The position numbers and the translations under genes are program-made. This document shows, in pieces, positions 1 to 6,559 of a stretch of DNA of 9,825 nucleotides (position 1 is the first letter of the stretch; the number at the start of each line of letters is the position of its first letter). This DNA is from Eubacterium sp. GTDB lineage: Bacteria > Bacillota_A > Clostridia > Lachnospirales > Lachnospiraceae. The stretch lies in NCBI GenBank assembly GCA_023663915.1, contig JAMPGN010000163.1, positions 1-9,825 on the forward strand, written 5' to 3'. The notes under the pieces were generated by a model that saw only the letters and a list, made by a program, of their open reading frames with translations, was not told the origin of the DNA and made no database searches.

Positions 1-51
1 TCCGCAGAAATTGTTATCTCCAGAGGTGGAGGTGACGAGATCATTGTCTAG
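1..51 (+). CDS. fliG: FliG C-terminal tail (partial, start lies before the window)
   Basis: The frame starting at base 1 reads SAEIVISRGGGDEIIV and ends in TAG at 49-51. A close with EIVI-(S/A)-RGG-(acidic)-DEI-(I/V)-V is the usual end of FliG, the rotor protein of the flagellar switch that contacts the stator and binds FliM and the MS ring. Only 16 residues are present, so the call rests on this tail motif together with the position directly before fliH, the standard fliF-fliG-fliH-fliI order. The stop codon overlaps the inferred fliH start by 8 nt. Confidence 0.85.
   Translation, partial: SAEIVISRGGGDEIIV
28..35 (+). promoter_or_regulatory. Ribosome binding site that decides the fliH start
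   Basis: GGAGGTGA, a near-perfect Shine-Dalgarno sequence, lies inside the last codons of fliG. It is 8 nt before the TTG at 44 and too far downstream to serve the TTG at 11. It therefore supports TTG-44 as the fliH start and a FliH N-terminus of MSRNLYKSGW. Confidence 0.8.
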
Positions 52-934
52 GAATTTGTATAAATCAGGCTGGGTAGTGGTATCCAGCGATGAAAAATGT
101 GTCATTGACAGCAATGCCCGTATGGAGCGCCGGCTTGAGGAATTGGAGGCGCTCAGACAGGCACAGGCTGATGAACTGATGGCTTACGATGAACCCGGGG
201 AAGGGGAAGAAGGATTTGTAGGCGGCCTGGGCGGGGAGGAGCTTGATGCTCTTCTTACCGATACCGGAGAGGGCGCTGCAGGCGGCATCATCAAGGCGGC
301 AAGAGGCGCACAGGGACCTGATCTTGAGGAAGTTAAGGCGCAGGCGCAGGCAATGCTGGACGATGCGCAGGCACAGATCGATGAGATGATGGAAGCCGCG
401 CGCCAGGAGATTGAAATGCAGCGCAGGCAGGCTGTGGAGGAAGGCAATAAACAAGGTTATGATGTCGGCTTCCAGAAGGGCATGTCTGAGGTGGATAATT
501 TCAGGCTGGCGTTAGAAGGAGAGAAACGCCAGCTTGAGGAAGAATATGATCGTCTGGTCGAGACGTTGGAGCCGAGATTCATTGATACGATCACAGAGAT
601 ATACAATTATATTTTCGGCATTGAACTGGTGGACAACAGGGATATCCTGGTGCATTTGATCGACTCCACGCTGAGGCAGGTGGAAAGCAGCAGGACTTTT
701 ATCGTGCATGTTTCCAAGGACGATTACCCTTATGTCAATATGCAGAAACAGGCGCTCACGGAAGGGGCGACAGCCGGTAAAGGCATGGTGGAGATTATTG
801 AGGATATCGCTTTGGGTCAGGGGGCGTGTCTGATTGAGACGGACGGCGGCATCTTTGACTGTGGTATCGACACGCAGCTCCAGGAGCTGACTAATAAATT
901 GCGGGTGTTATCATTTGAAAAATCCAATGATTAA
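44..934 (+). CDS. fliH: FliH, flagellar export ATPase regulator/stator
   Basis: FliH binds and restrains the export ATPase FliI and links it to the export gate and the C-ring. The open frame runs back to TTG-11, but the strong ribosome binding site at 28-35 and the overlap with the fliG stop favour TTG-44, giving 296 residues. The N-terminus has a tryptophan at residue 10, a position where other FliH proteins use Trp to contact FlhA/FliN. Residues 25-130 are acidic and rich in Ala, Gln and Glu, predicted coiled coil, broken by a Gly-rich stretch (50-92). Residues 134-146 carry the FliH hallmark glycine repeat GxxxGxxxGxxxG (GNKQGYDVGFQKG). Residues 150-290 match the C-terminal FliI-binding domain, related to V/F-ATPase subunit E/delta. 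It overlaps fliG and fliI by 8 nt on each side, so translation is probably coupled. Confidence 0.93.
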   Translation: MSRNLYKSGWVVVSSDEKCVIDSNARMERRLEELEALRQAQADELMAYDEPGEGEEGFVGGLGGEELDALLTDTGEGAAGGIIKAARGAQGPDLEEVKAQAQAMLDDAQAQIDEMMEAARQEIEMQRRQAVEEGNKQGYDVGFQKGMSEVDNFRLALEGEKRQLEEEYDRLVETLEPRFIDTITEIYNYIFGIELVDNRDILVHLIDSTLRQVESSRTFIVHVSKDDYPYVNMQKQALTEGATAGKGMVEIIEDIALGQGACLIETDGGIFDCGIDTQLQELTNKLRVLSFEKSND

Positions 935-2228
935 TTTTTCCAAATACAGTAAAATAACGAACGAGACTTTCTTTAAGAAGAAAGGGCGGGTTGAGAATGT
1001 AGTGGGTCTGACGATTGAGTCGGCAGGACCGGAAGCTACCTTGGGCGATCTGTGCAGGATCTATCCGGCGGATGAAGAATACAGTCCCATTATGGCGGAG
1101 GTGGTTGGCTTCAAGGATCGCAAGACTCTTCTCATGCCGTGCGACAAGACGGACGGCATAGGACTCGGATGCATTGTGGAGAATACGGGCGAGCCTTTGT
1201 CGGTGCCTGTCAGCAATGCACTGCTCGGCAAGGTATTGGATGGACTTGGGCGGATAGATGGCGAGTATCTGCCGGGAACTCCATATATGGTGGAGGCGCA
1301 GCCGCCGGATGCCATGAGCCGGAAGATCATAGATGAAATACTTCCGCTTGGCGTCAAGGCAATCGATGGTCTGATGACTGTCGGTAAAGGACAGCGTATC
1401 GGCATTTTTGCAGGTTCCGGCGTGGGTAAATCCACTTTGATGGGTATGTTTGCGCGCAACACGAAAGCGGACATTAACGTGATTGCCTTGATCGGCGAGC
1501 GTGGCAGGGAAGTGCGTGAGTTTATCGAGAGAGATTTAGGCGAAGAGGGCATGAAACGTTCTGTGGTGGTGGTTGCCACTTCCGATAAAGCGGCGTTGGA
1601 GCGGAACAAGGCGGCGAAGACGGCGACGGCGATTGCGGAATATTTCCGGGATCAGGGCAAGGATGTCTTACTGATGATGGATTCCCTGACGCGTTTCTCC
1701 ATGGCACAGAGGGAGATCGGGCTGGCAAGCGGGGAACCGCCGGTATCCAGAGGATATCCGCCGAGCGTATATTCGGAGATGCCGAAACTCTTAGAGAGGG
1801 CGGGGTGTGCCGCAGTTGGCTCTATCACGGGACTTTATACAGTCTTGGTGGACGGTGATGACATGAACGAGCCGATTACAGATACGGCGAGAAGTATTCT
1901 GGATGGGCACATCATGTTAAACCGCAGACTGGCACATCAGAATCATTATCCGGCTATCGATGTGTTACAGAGTATTTCGCGATGCATGGCGCAGATCGTT
2001 GATAAGGAGCACAAAAAACTTGCAGGTCAGCTTAAGAACGTGCTCGCAACTTATAATGAGGCGGAGGATCTGATCAATATCGGCGCATACAAGAGCGGCA
2101 GCAATCCGAAGATCGATCATGCCATCGCCAAGATTGATGCGGTAAATGAATTTTTGATGCAGGATGTGAATGAGAAATTTGACTATGAACAGGCAGTGGA
2201 TATGATGCGGGAGCTTTTCGCAGGATAA
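927..2228 (+). CDS. fliI: FliI, flagellum-specific export ATPase
   Basis: FliI is the hexameric ATPase of the flagellar type III export apparatus and resembles the F1-ATPase beta subunit. From ATG-927 it has 433 residues, near the usual 430-460. Visible elements are an N-terminal beta-barrel region (1-90), the Walker A loop AGSGVGKST (162-170), GERGRE (190-195) with the catalytic glutamate, Walker B VLLMMDS (247-253), and PPVSRGYPPSVYSEMP (271-286), typical of type III secretion ATPases. Start choice: ATG-927 overlaps the end of fliH (start, two bases, stop), suiting translational reinitiation, but has no clear Shine-Dalgarno sequence. An in-frame TTG at 915 lies 7 nt after a weak GGTG and would add four residues, so it cannot be excluded. 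All key catalytic motifs are intact. Confidence 0.97.
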   Translation: MINFSKYSKITNETFFKKKGRVENVVGLTIESAGPEATLGDLCRIYPADEEYSPIMAEVVGFKDRKTLLMPCDKTDGIGLGCIVENTGEPLSVPVSNALLGKVLDGLGRIDGEYLPGTPYMVEAQPPDAMSRKIIDEILPLGVKAIDGLMTVGKGQRIGIFAGSGVGKSTLMGMFARNTKADINVIALIGERGREVREFIERDLGEEGMKRSVVVVATSDKAALERNKAAKTATAIAEYFRDQGKDVLLMMDSLTRFSMAQREIGLASGEPPVSRGYPPSVYSEMPKLLERAGCAAVGSITGLYTVLVDGDDMNEPITDTARSILDGHIMLNRRLAHQNHYPAIDVLQSISRCMAQIVDKEHKKLAGQLKNVLATYNEAEDLINIGAYKSGSNPKIDHAIAKIDAVNEFLMQDVNEKFDYEQAVDMMRELFAG

Positions 2229-2241
2229 GAGGTGGCTGGTC

Positions 2242-2694
2242 ATGGCAAAGTTTACATACAGAATGCAGAGTATCCTGAATATCCAGTATCAGCTGGAGAC
2301 GCAGGCAAAGATGGAGTTTGGCAGGGCGCAGATGCGGCTCATGGAGGAAGAAGAGAAACTGCAGGCTCTGATCGACAGGAAGGAAGCCTATCTGGAAGAG
2401 GGTCGGAGGATACGCAGCGATGTGCTGCATGTGAACGATCTGAAAGATAACAGAAACGCCATGTTAATTATGGATGAAATGATAGAAGCGCAAAGAGCGC
2501 AGGTCGCACGGGCCGAAGAAGTTGTGGAGGCGGCAAGGCTCAGACTGCAGGAAGTCATGCAGGAGCGCAAGATGCATGAACGTCTGAAAGAAAAAGCATT
2601 GGAGCAGTTCATGCGGGAGGAGAATGCCGCAGAGGGCAAGGCGGTAGACGAACTGACCAGTTACACTTACGGACAGCGTGGAAAAGGGGAGTAA
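2242..2694 (+). CDS. fliJ: FliJ, flagellar export chaperone-escort / ATPase stalk
   Basis: The protein is 150 residues long, close to the usual FliJ size (about 145-150), and almost wholly alpha-helical. It opens with MAKFTYRMQSILNIQ, matching the FliJ start in which a short aromatic/basic stretch precedes an (L/I)xx(Q/K) helix. Two long charged helices (about 10-60 and 70-135) with heptad-like Leu/Met/Ala spacing fit the antiparallel coiled coil that resembles the F1 gamma subunit. FliJ inserts into the FliI ring, activates it and engages FlhA. It starts 13 nt after fliI and has the ribosome binding site AGAGGTGG at 2228-2235. Sequence conservation in this family is low, so the call leans on length, helical pattern and gene order. 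Confidence 0.9.
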   Translation: MAKFTYRMQSILNIQYQLETQAKMEFGRAQMRLMEEEEKLQALIDRKEAYLEEGRRIRSDVLHVNDLKDNRNAMLIMDEMIEAQRAQVARAEEVVEAARLRLQEVMQERKMHERLKEKALEQFMREENAAEGKAVDELTSYTYGQRGKGE

Positions 2695-2696
2695 GA

Positions 2697-3572
2697 ATGG
2701 CTGACGAACTTTTGAATGCCGAGGTGGATACTAAGGCAGAAAAAAAGAGATTAAAGGAAGAGCGCAAGAAGATAAAGGAAGAACAGAAGGCACAGAAAAA
2801 GGAAGCGAAGCAGAAGGCAAAAGAGATTTCTGCACAGGAGGCGCAGCTGTCTGAAGACGAGGAGGCAGGCGGTGTTTCCGTAGCTTTGGTAACGATTGTT
2901 ATTGTAATTGTCTGGCTGGCGATCCTCTGTCTTTTGATTAAATTGGATGTGGGCGGATTCGGTTCGGGTGTGCTTGCTCCCGTCTTAAAGGACGTTCCGA
3001 TCATCAACAAGATACTGCCGGAGGAGTCGGTGGTGACGACTGATGACGAGGAGGCGTATGGCGGTTACACCAGCCTGCGTGAGGCGGTAGATTATATCAC
3101 GGAGCTGGAACTGGAACTGGAGAGAGCGCAGACGGCAAGCAATACGGATTCCGAAGAGTTAGACCAGCTTCGCGCCGAGATCGACAGACTGCAGACGTTT
3201 GAGGATGCGCAGGTGGAATTTGAGCGGATCAAGACGGAATTTTATGAGGAAGTCATCTATGCCGATAAAGGACCGGGCGCTGAAGCGTACCAGAAATATT
3301 ATGAGAGCATGGACCCGGCAACAGCGGAATATCTGTATAAGCAGGTAGTGGAACAGGTGGAAGTGGATCAGAGGATACAGGATTATGCGCAGGCTTACGC
3401 GGAGATGAAACCGAAAGAAGCGGCGGCGATCTTTGAGAATATGACGGATGATCTTGATCTTGCTGCCAAGATACTGTATCAGATGAGCGCGGAAGACCGG
3501 GGCGGCATATTAGGTGTTATGGATCCGGAAGTTGCGGCAAGATTGACGAGAATCATGGATCCTGATTCATAA
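2697..3572 (+). CDS. ylxF: YlxF/MotE-like flagellar membrane protein with MgtE-N-like domain
   Basis: This 291-residue protein has one membrane helix at residues 60-83 (VSVALVTIVIVIVW and following). The cytoplasmic N-tail is extremely rich in Lys/Glu (14-43). After the membrane come a short Gly/Pro segment, a coiled coil (about 126-190) and a helical C-terminal domain (about 229-288; AYAEMKPKEAAAIFENM, then ILGVMDPEVAARL) of the MgtE-N/MotE type. The same architecture is found in Bacillus YlxF, encoded between fliJ and fliK, and in rhizobial MotE, a periplasmic MotC chaperone. The exact role in Firmicutes is not established; stator or export-apparatus assembly is plausible. It begins 2 nt after fliJ and its ribosome binding site (AAAAGGGGAG, 2682-2691) lies within the end of fliJ. 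Confidence 0.85.
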   Translation: MADELLNAEVDTKAEKKRLKEERKKIKEEQKAQKKEAKQKAKEISAQEAQLSEDEEAGGVSVALVTIVIVIVWLAILCLLIKLDVGGFGSGVLAPVLKDVPIINKILPEESVVTTDDEEAYGGYTSLREAVDYITELELELERAQTASNTDSEELDQLRAEIDRLQTFEDAQVEFERIKTEFYEEVIYADKGPGAEAYQKYYESMDPATAEYLYKQVVEQVEVDQRIQDYAQAYAEMKPKEAAAIFENMTDDLDLAAKILYQMSAEDRGGILGVMDPEVAARLTRIMDPDS

Positions 3573-3574
3573 TC

Positions 3575-3634
3575 ATTCGGGATAACGGACATCGGAAGAA
3601 CGAGAGGGATTCAGACACTAAAGTAATCCCGAAT
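3575..3634 (+). repeat. 9-bp inverted repeat spanning the upstream half of the fliK promoter region
   Basis: ATTCGGGAT at 3575-3583, directly after the ylxF stop, is the exact reverse complement of ATCCCGAAT at 3626-3634. The 42-nt spacer contains the -35-like TAAA, and the right arm lies between the -35 and -10 elements of the proposed promoter. It could be a long-loop hairpin in read-through RNA or a split operator. The function is unknown. Confidence 0.5.
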
Positions 3635-3646
3635 TTGAGCCGATAT
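3619..3646 (+). promoter_or_regulatory. Sigma-28 (FliA/SigD)-type promoter upstream of fliK
   Basis: TAAA at 3619-3622 (in CTAAAG) is followed after 16 nt by GCCGATAT at 3639-3646. The -10 element matches the Bacillus SigD consensus exactly and the spacing is at the accepted 14-16 nt. It lies in the only long intergenic gap of the cluster and points toward fliK. A transcript would be expected to start near 3653, giving a leader of about 95 nt. This is a motif match only. Confidence 0.7.
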
Positions 3647-3654
3647 ATATTGCG

Positions 3655-3687
3655 ATGATGAAATGTGCCGGAAGTGCATTTTGTCAT
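3655..3687 (+). other. 14-bp stem-loop at the predicted 5' end of the fliK transcript
   Basis: Bases 3655-3668 pair with 3674-3687 over 14 consecutive positions (10 Watson-Crick and 4 G-U pairs) around a 5-nt CGGAA loop. No U-run follows, so it is not a terminator. With a start near 3653 the hairpin would lie almost at the 5' terminus of the message, a position where stem-loops are known to protect Gram-positive mRNAs from 5'-end-dependent decay. The folding is read by eye; the function is inferred. Confidence 0.5.
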
Positions 3688-3748
3688 ACATTATATAGAA
3701 ATGCCGAGAGGCAGGAACCTTGATAATTGAAGAAAGGAGGAAAAGAGT

Positions 3749-5329
3749 ATGACTGTAAACAATGTGAATGCCCTGCTTAACTATAAGGCAGCCCAGACAC
3801 AGGTGACAGGTCAGATCGATCAGACGGAAGCAAAACAGCAGGAGATCGCGCAGGCAGGTTTCGGCAAGATTATGTCGAAAGTGAATGATACGATCAAGGA
3901 ACTCCACGCGCAGGCAGCCGGAAATACGGTCGCGACAGTTTCATCCAATACAGCCGCAGCCGCGAATGCAGTCGAAACTGCAAATACATCTACGAACGCG
4001 AATGCGGGTACTAATACGGTCAAGAAAGAAACTCCGGTACAGGAGTCTGAGAAGCCGGTGACAGATGATTCGGATAAGGCACAGAACACGATGCAGCAGG
4101 ACGGTGATAAATCGGTTCAGGACACTGATGCAGCGGCTGAGACGGACGGCAAGATGGAAGAAGTGGAGAAAACGGCAGAAGAACTTGTACAGGACATTGC
4201 GGATGAGATGGATGTAACACCGGAAGAGGTGGAAGACGCCATGGCAGTACTTGGGCTTACCGCAGTGCAGCTGTTCGATGTTGATAATCTGAAACAAGTC
4301 TTGCTTCAGATATCAGGCAGCAGTGACGAACTTTCACTTGTGACCAATGAGACACTTTACGGTAATCTGCAGAATCTTTTGACGGCAGTGGAAGAGAGCT
4401 TTACAGGTCTGCAGGAAGAGCTGGGAATCAGTGGGGAAGAGCTGAATGCCTTGGTGGAGCAGATGGTTTCCGAAGTGGATGAGCCGGTGGCAGAGAACCA
4501 GCCGAATGTACAGGATGTGCTGGATGTGCCGGACGAAGGACTTGCACAGGATATGCCCGAAGTGAATCTGGAGGGTATGAAAGATTATACCGTATCGGTT
4601 CAAAAAGACGGTGCGACAGTTCAAGTCAAAGTGACTGTGGATGACGCAAGCGGCAACAAGAGCATTCAGGAGGAAGTGACAGACACTCCCAAAGTGGAGG
4701 CGCAGAGTGATCGTAAGATGCAGATGAGAGATGCTTCTGCGGATCAAGGCAGAGGTGAGAGGAATGCGTCGGATCATGCAGCAGGCAATCCTTTATTGCA
4801 GACACCGGACAGACCGACGGAGGTAATTGAGACGCCGGCGCCTGTAAACGCAGGATATCAGTCGATGCAGACGGAAGAGATCATGAATCAGATCATGGAT
4901 TACATGAAAATCAATCTGAAGGCTGATACACAGCAGATGGAATTACAGCTGCATCCCGCAAGTTTAGGAACGGTCAATGTGCAGATTGCGGCAAAGGACG
5001 GAGCGATCACGGCACAGTTTACCACGCAGAATGAAACCGTTCGTGCGGTAATTGAGACACAGCTTATTCAGTTGAAGCAGCAGTTTGAAGAGCAGGGAAT
5101 CAAAGTCGATGCAGTTGAAGTTACGGTTGCCAACCATGAGTATGGTCAGCAGTTCTCGCAGGATAATGCGAACACAGACCAGAAACAGGGCAAATCCGCG
5201 AAGGGTACAAGAAGGATCAATCTAAATGAGCTTGAAGAAGACAGTGAAATGATCGAGATGGAAGAATCCGAGCGCATCGCGGTAGAAATGATGCAGGCAA
5301 ACGGCAGCACAGTAGATTACACAGCATAG
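3749..5329 (+). CDS. fliK: FliK, flagellar hook-length control protein
   Basis: FliK is an exported molecular ruler that senses hook length and switches the export gate from rod/hook to filament substrates. The protein has 526 residues, no cysteine, and is acidic and rich in Gln, Glu and Thr. Residues about 54-95 are low-complexity Ala/Asn/Thr, fitting a flexible ruler. Residues about 155-243 form a helical block beginning DVTPEEVEDAMAVLGLT, seen in clostridial FliK proteins. The hallmark is the C-terminal hook-control domain (about 375-470) with LHPASLG at 401-407, the family's (L)xPxxLG core, followed by a helix ending QFEEQGI and an EVTVAN strand. An acidic tail follows. The start is ATG-3749 with the ribosome binding site AGAAAGGAGGA at 3731-3741. 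It is the first gene after the sigma-28-type promoter. Confidence 0.93.
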   Translation: MTVNNVNALLNYKAAQTQVTGQIDQTEAKQQEIAQAGFGKIMSKVNDTIKELHAQAAGNTVATVSSNTAAAANAVETANTSTNANAGTNTVKKETPVQESEKPVTDDSDKAQNTMQQDGDKSVQDTDAAAETDGKMEEVEKTAEELVQDIADEMDVTPEEVEDAMAVLGLTAVQLFDVDNLKQVLLQISGSSDELSLVTNETLYGNLQNLLTAVEESFTGLQEELGISGEELNALVEQMVSEVDEPVAENQPNVQDVLDVPDEGLAQDMPEVNLEGMKDYTVSVQKDGATVQVKVTVDDASGNKSIQEEVTDTPKVEAQSDRKMQMRDASADQGRGERNASDHAAGNPLLQTPDRPTEVIETPAPVNAGYQSMQTEEIMNQIMDYMKINLKADTQQMELQLHPASLGTVNVQIAAKDGAITAQFTTQNETVRAVIETQLIQLKQQFEEQGIKVDAVEVTVANHEYGQQFSQDNANTDQKQGKSAKGTRRINLNELEEDSEMIEMEESERIAVEMMQANGSTVDYTA

Positions 5330-5343
5330 AGAGGAGTGAATAC

Positions 5344-6030
5344 ATGGGAGTAGTACAGGAAATCAAAGACGGTAAATTCGTGGAGAGTCAGACCGCAGCG
5401 TCCCTTGCAAAAGAGAATGTTAAGAAAGCTGGTTCGGGGATGGATAAAGATGCATTCTTACAGCTTTTGGTAGCACAGATGAAGTATCAGGATCCGTTGG
5501 AGCCGACCTCTAATACAGAGTATATTTCGCAGTTTGCAACTTTTTCGTCATTGGAGCAGATGCAGAACATGAGCGCGACACTGGAACTTTCCAGGGCGTC
5601 AACCCTGGTAGGGCAGACGGTGCTTATGAAGGTTACGGACAGCACCGGTAAGACAACACAGGTTCAGGGAAATGTGGACTTTGTAGTATACGAGAACAAT
5701 AAGGCATATCTTTCCATCGGCGGAGAATTATATTCCATGGATGATCTGGATACGGTGGCGGATAAGAAATATTTGGATGCATATGCGCTGGCAGCGGATT
5801 TCATGAATATTTACAAGAAACTTCCGGAGATTGGTATCTTGTCGGATGCGGATAGGGAGAATGTTGAGAAGTTAGAGAGTATGCTGGCTGACATGACAGA
5901 TTATCAGAAGAGTTTCTTATCGGATGACTATCTGGAAGGCGCGGAGGAATATATTCAGAGGATGAAAGATATTACCCCGGCGGAAGGTAACGGTAAAGAG
6001 CCGAAGACAGAAGGATCTGATGAAGAATAG
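5344..6030 (+). CDS. flgD: FlgD, hook-capping (scaffold) protein with extra helical C-terminus
   Basis: FlgD forms the temporary cap under which FlgE subunits assemble. Residues 33-75 show the diagnostic FlgD N-terminal pattern: DKDAFLQLLVAQMKYQDPLEP, then NTEYISQFATFSSLEQM. The STLVGQTV segment (86-93) and beta-rich residues to about 137 fit a small Tudor-like domain; no room is left for an inserted FnIII-like domain as in enterobacterial FlgD. Instead residues 143-208 are helical (LPEIGILSDADRENVEKLES, then MTDYQKSFLS). This resembles helical spacer repeats seen in Firmicutes surface proteins, a comparison made from memory. The tail is Glu-rich. It starts 14 nt after fliK with the ribosome binding site GAGGAGTG at 5331-5338. 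Length is 228 residues, in the normal range. Confidence 0.93.
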   Translation: MGVVQEIKDGKFVESQTAASLAKENVKKAGSGMDKDAFLQLLVAQMKYQDPLEPTSNTEYISQFATFSSLEQMQNMSATLELSRASTLVGQTVLMKVTDSTGKTTQVQGNVDFVVYENNKAYLSIGGELYSMDDLDTVADKKYLDAYALAADFMNIYKKLPEIGILSDADRENVEKLESMLADMTDYQKSFLSDDYLEGAEEYIQRMKDITPAEGNGKEPKTEGSDEE

Positions 6031-6044
6031 TCGCCGGAGGCGGC
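6030..6044 (+). other. Small GC-rich hairpin over the flgD stop
   Basis: GTCGCC (6030-6035) pairs with GGCGGC (6039-6044) around a GGA loop, with one G-U pair. It lies between flgD and the next ribosome binding site. There is no U-run, so termination is unlikely; a minor processing or spacing role is possible. Confidence 0.3.
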
Positions 6045-6072
6045 AGCGGTCATCTCAAGGAGGAGAGCGAAT

Positions 6073-6477
6073 ATGAAGATTCAAGGCAATCAGTTCCTTT
6101 CCATAGAGCAGCTTCAGGATCAGTATTTAAAGGCAGGCAGGCAGCAGGCAGGCGTGATAAAACAGGACGGACCGAGTTTTCAGGATATTCTGTCGGGCAA
6201 GACAGAGGATATCCGGACGGACGGTGAGGTGAAGTTTTCCAAGCACGCGGCGAACCGTCTTGTTGACCGGAATATTGAACTGACCAGGGAACAGGTGGAA
6301 CGCCTGAACATGGGAGCGGCGAAAGCGGGTGCGAAAGGAATCAATGAATCGTTGGTTATTGTCGATTCTCTGGCATTTATCGTGAATGTGCCGAATCAGA
6401 CGGTCATCACGGCTATGGATCAGACAGAAACCGATGCAAATGTATTTACAAATATTGATGGAGCCGTCATTATATAG
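6073..6477 (+). CDS. Small flagellar operon protein of the TIGR02530 (flg_new) family
   Basis: This 134-residue soluble protein has no signal peptide or membrane helix. The core is residues 53-117: VKFSKHAANRLVDRNIELT, an E-rich helix (72-85), then ESLVIVDSLAFIVNVPNQTVITAMD, closing in DANVFTNIDGAVII. An FSKHA-RL motif followed by a (V/I)(V/I)D-LAFIV-V-N-TVITA strand pair is the signature of the family annotated as flagellar operon protein TIGR02530, typically encoded between flgD and flgE in Firmicutes and related bacteria. Its biochemical role is not known to me; a part in hook assembly or its control is inferred from position alone. The start is well fixed by AAGGAGGAGA at 6057-6066, 6 nt before ATG-6073. 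Confidence 0.85.
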   Translation: MKIQGNQFLSIEQLQDQYLKAGRQQAGVIKQDGPSFQDILSGKTEDIRTDGEVKFSKHAANRLVDRNIELTREQVERLNMGAAKAGAKGINESLVIVDSLAFIVNVPNQTVITAMDQTETDANVFTNIDGAVII

Positions 6478-6559
6478 CCGGACCTTGACGGAGGCTTACG
6501 TCCCGGAATGACAGAAGGGACAGACGGTTTCGACACAGATATAAGGAGGTCATTTCATT

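Noticed and set aside
1061..1609. 182-codon - strand frame opposite fliI, and similar long antisense frames elsewhere
   Set aside because: They are shadows of strongly coding + strand genes with conserved motifs; none has a good ribosome binding site or recognisable protein features.
2740..2854. A-AAA-AAG slippery heptamer in ylxF; a -1 shift would stop at TGA 2852 and give a short soluble product
   Set aside because: The A-run comes from Lys codons in a Lys-rich tail, the nearby AAGG is too close to act as a -1 stimulator, and no clear downstream hairpin is seen.
3261..3268. GCCGATAA, a perfect sigma-28 -10 element, inside ylxF
   Set aside because: No TAAA lies 14-16 nt upstream, and the bases encode Ala-Asp-Lys within the coding frame, so it is most likely a chance match.
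6478..6506. Imperfect hairpin CCGGAC/GTCCCGG between the flg_new gene and flgE
   Set aside because: The stem is only six pairs with a bulge and a large loop, has no U-run, and does not look like a terminator.
6485..6513. TTGACG as a possible -35 box for a separate flgE promoter
   Set aside because: No acceptable -10 element occurs at 16-18 nt spacing, so no promoter is called between 6478 and 6559.
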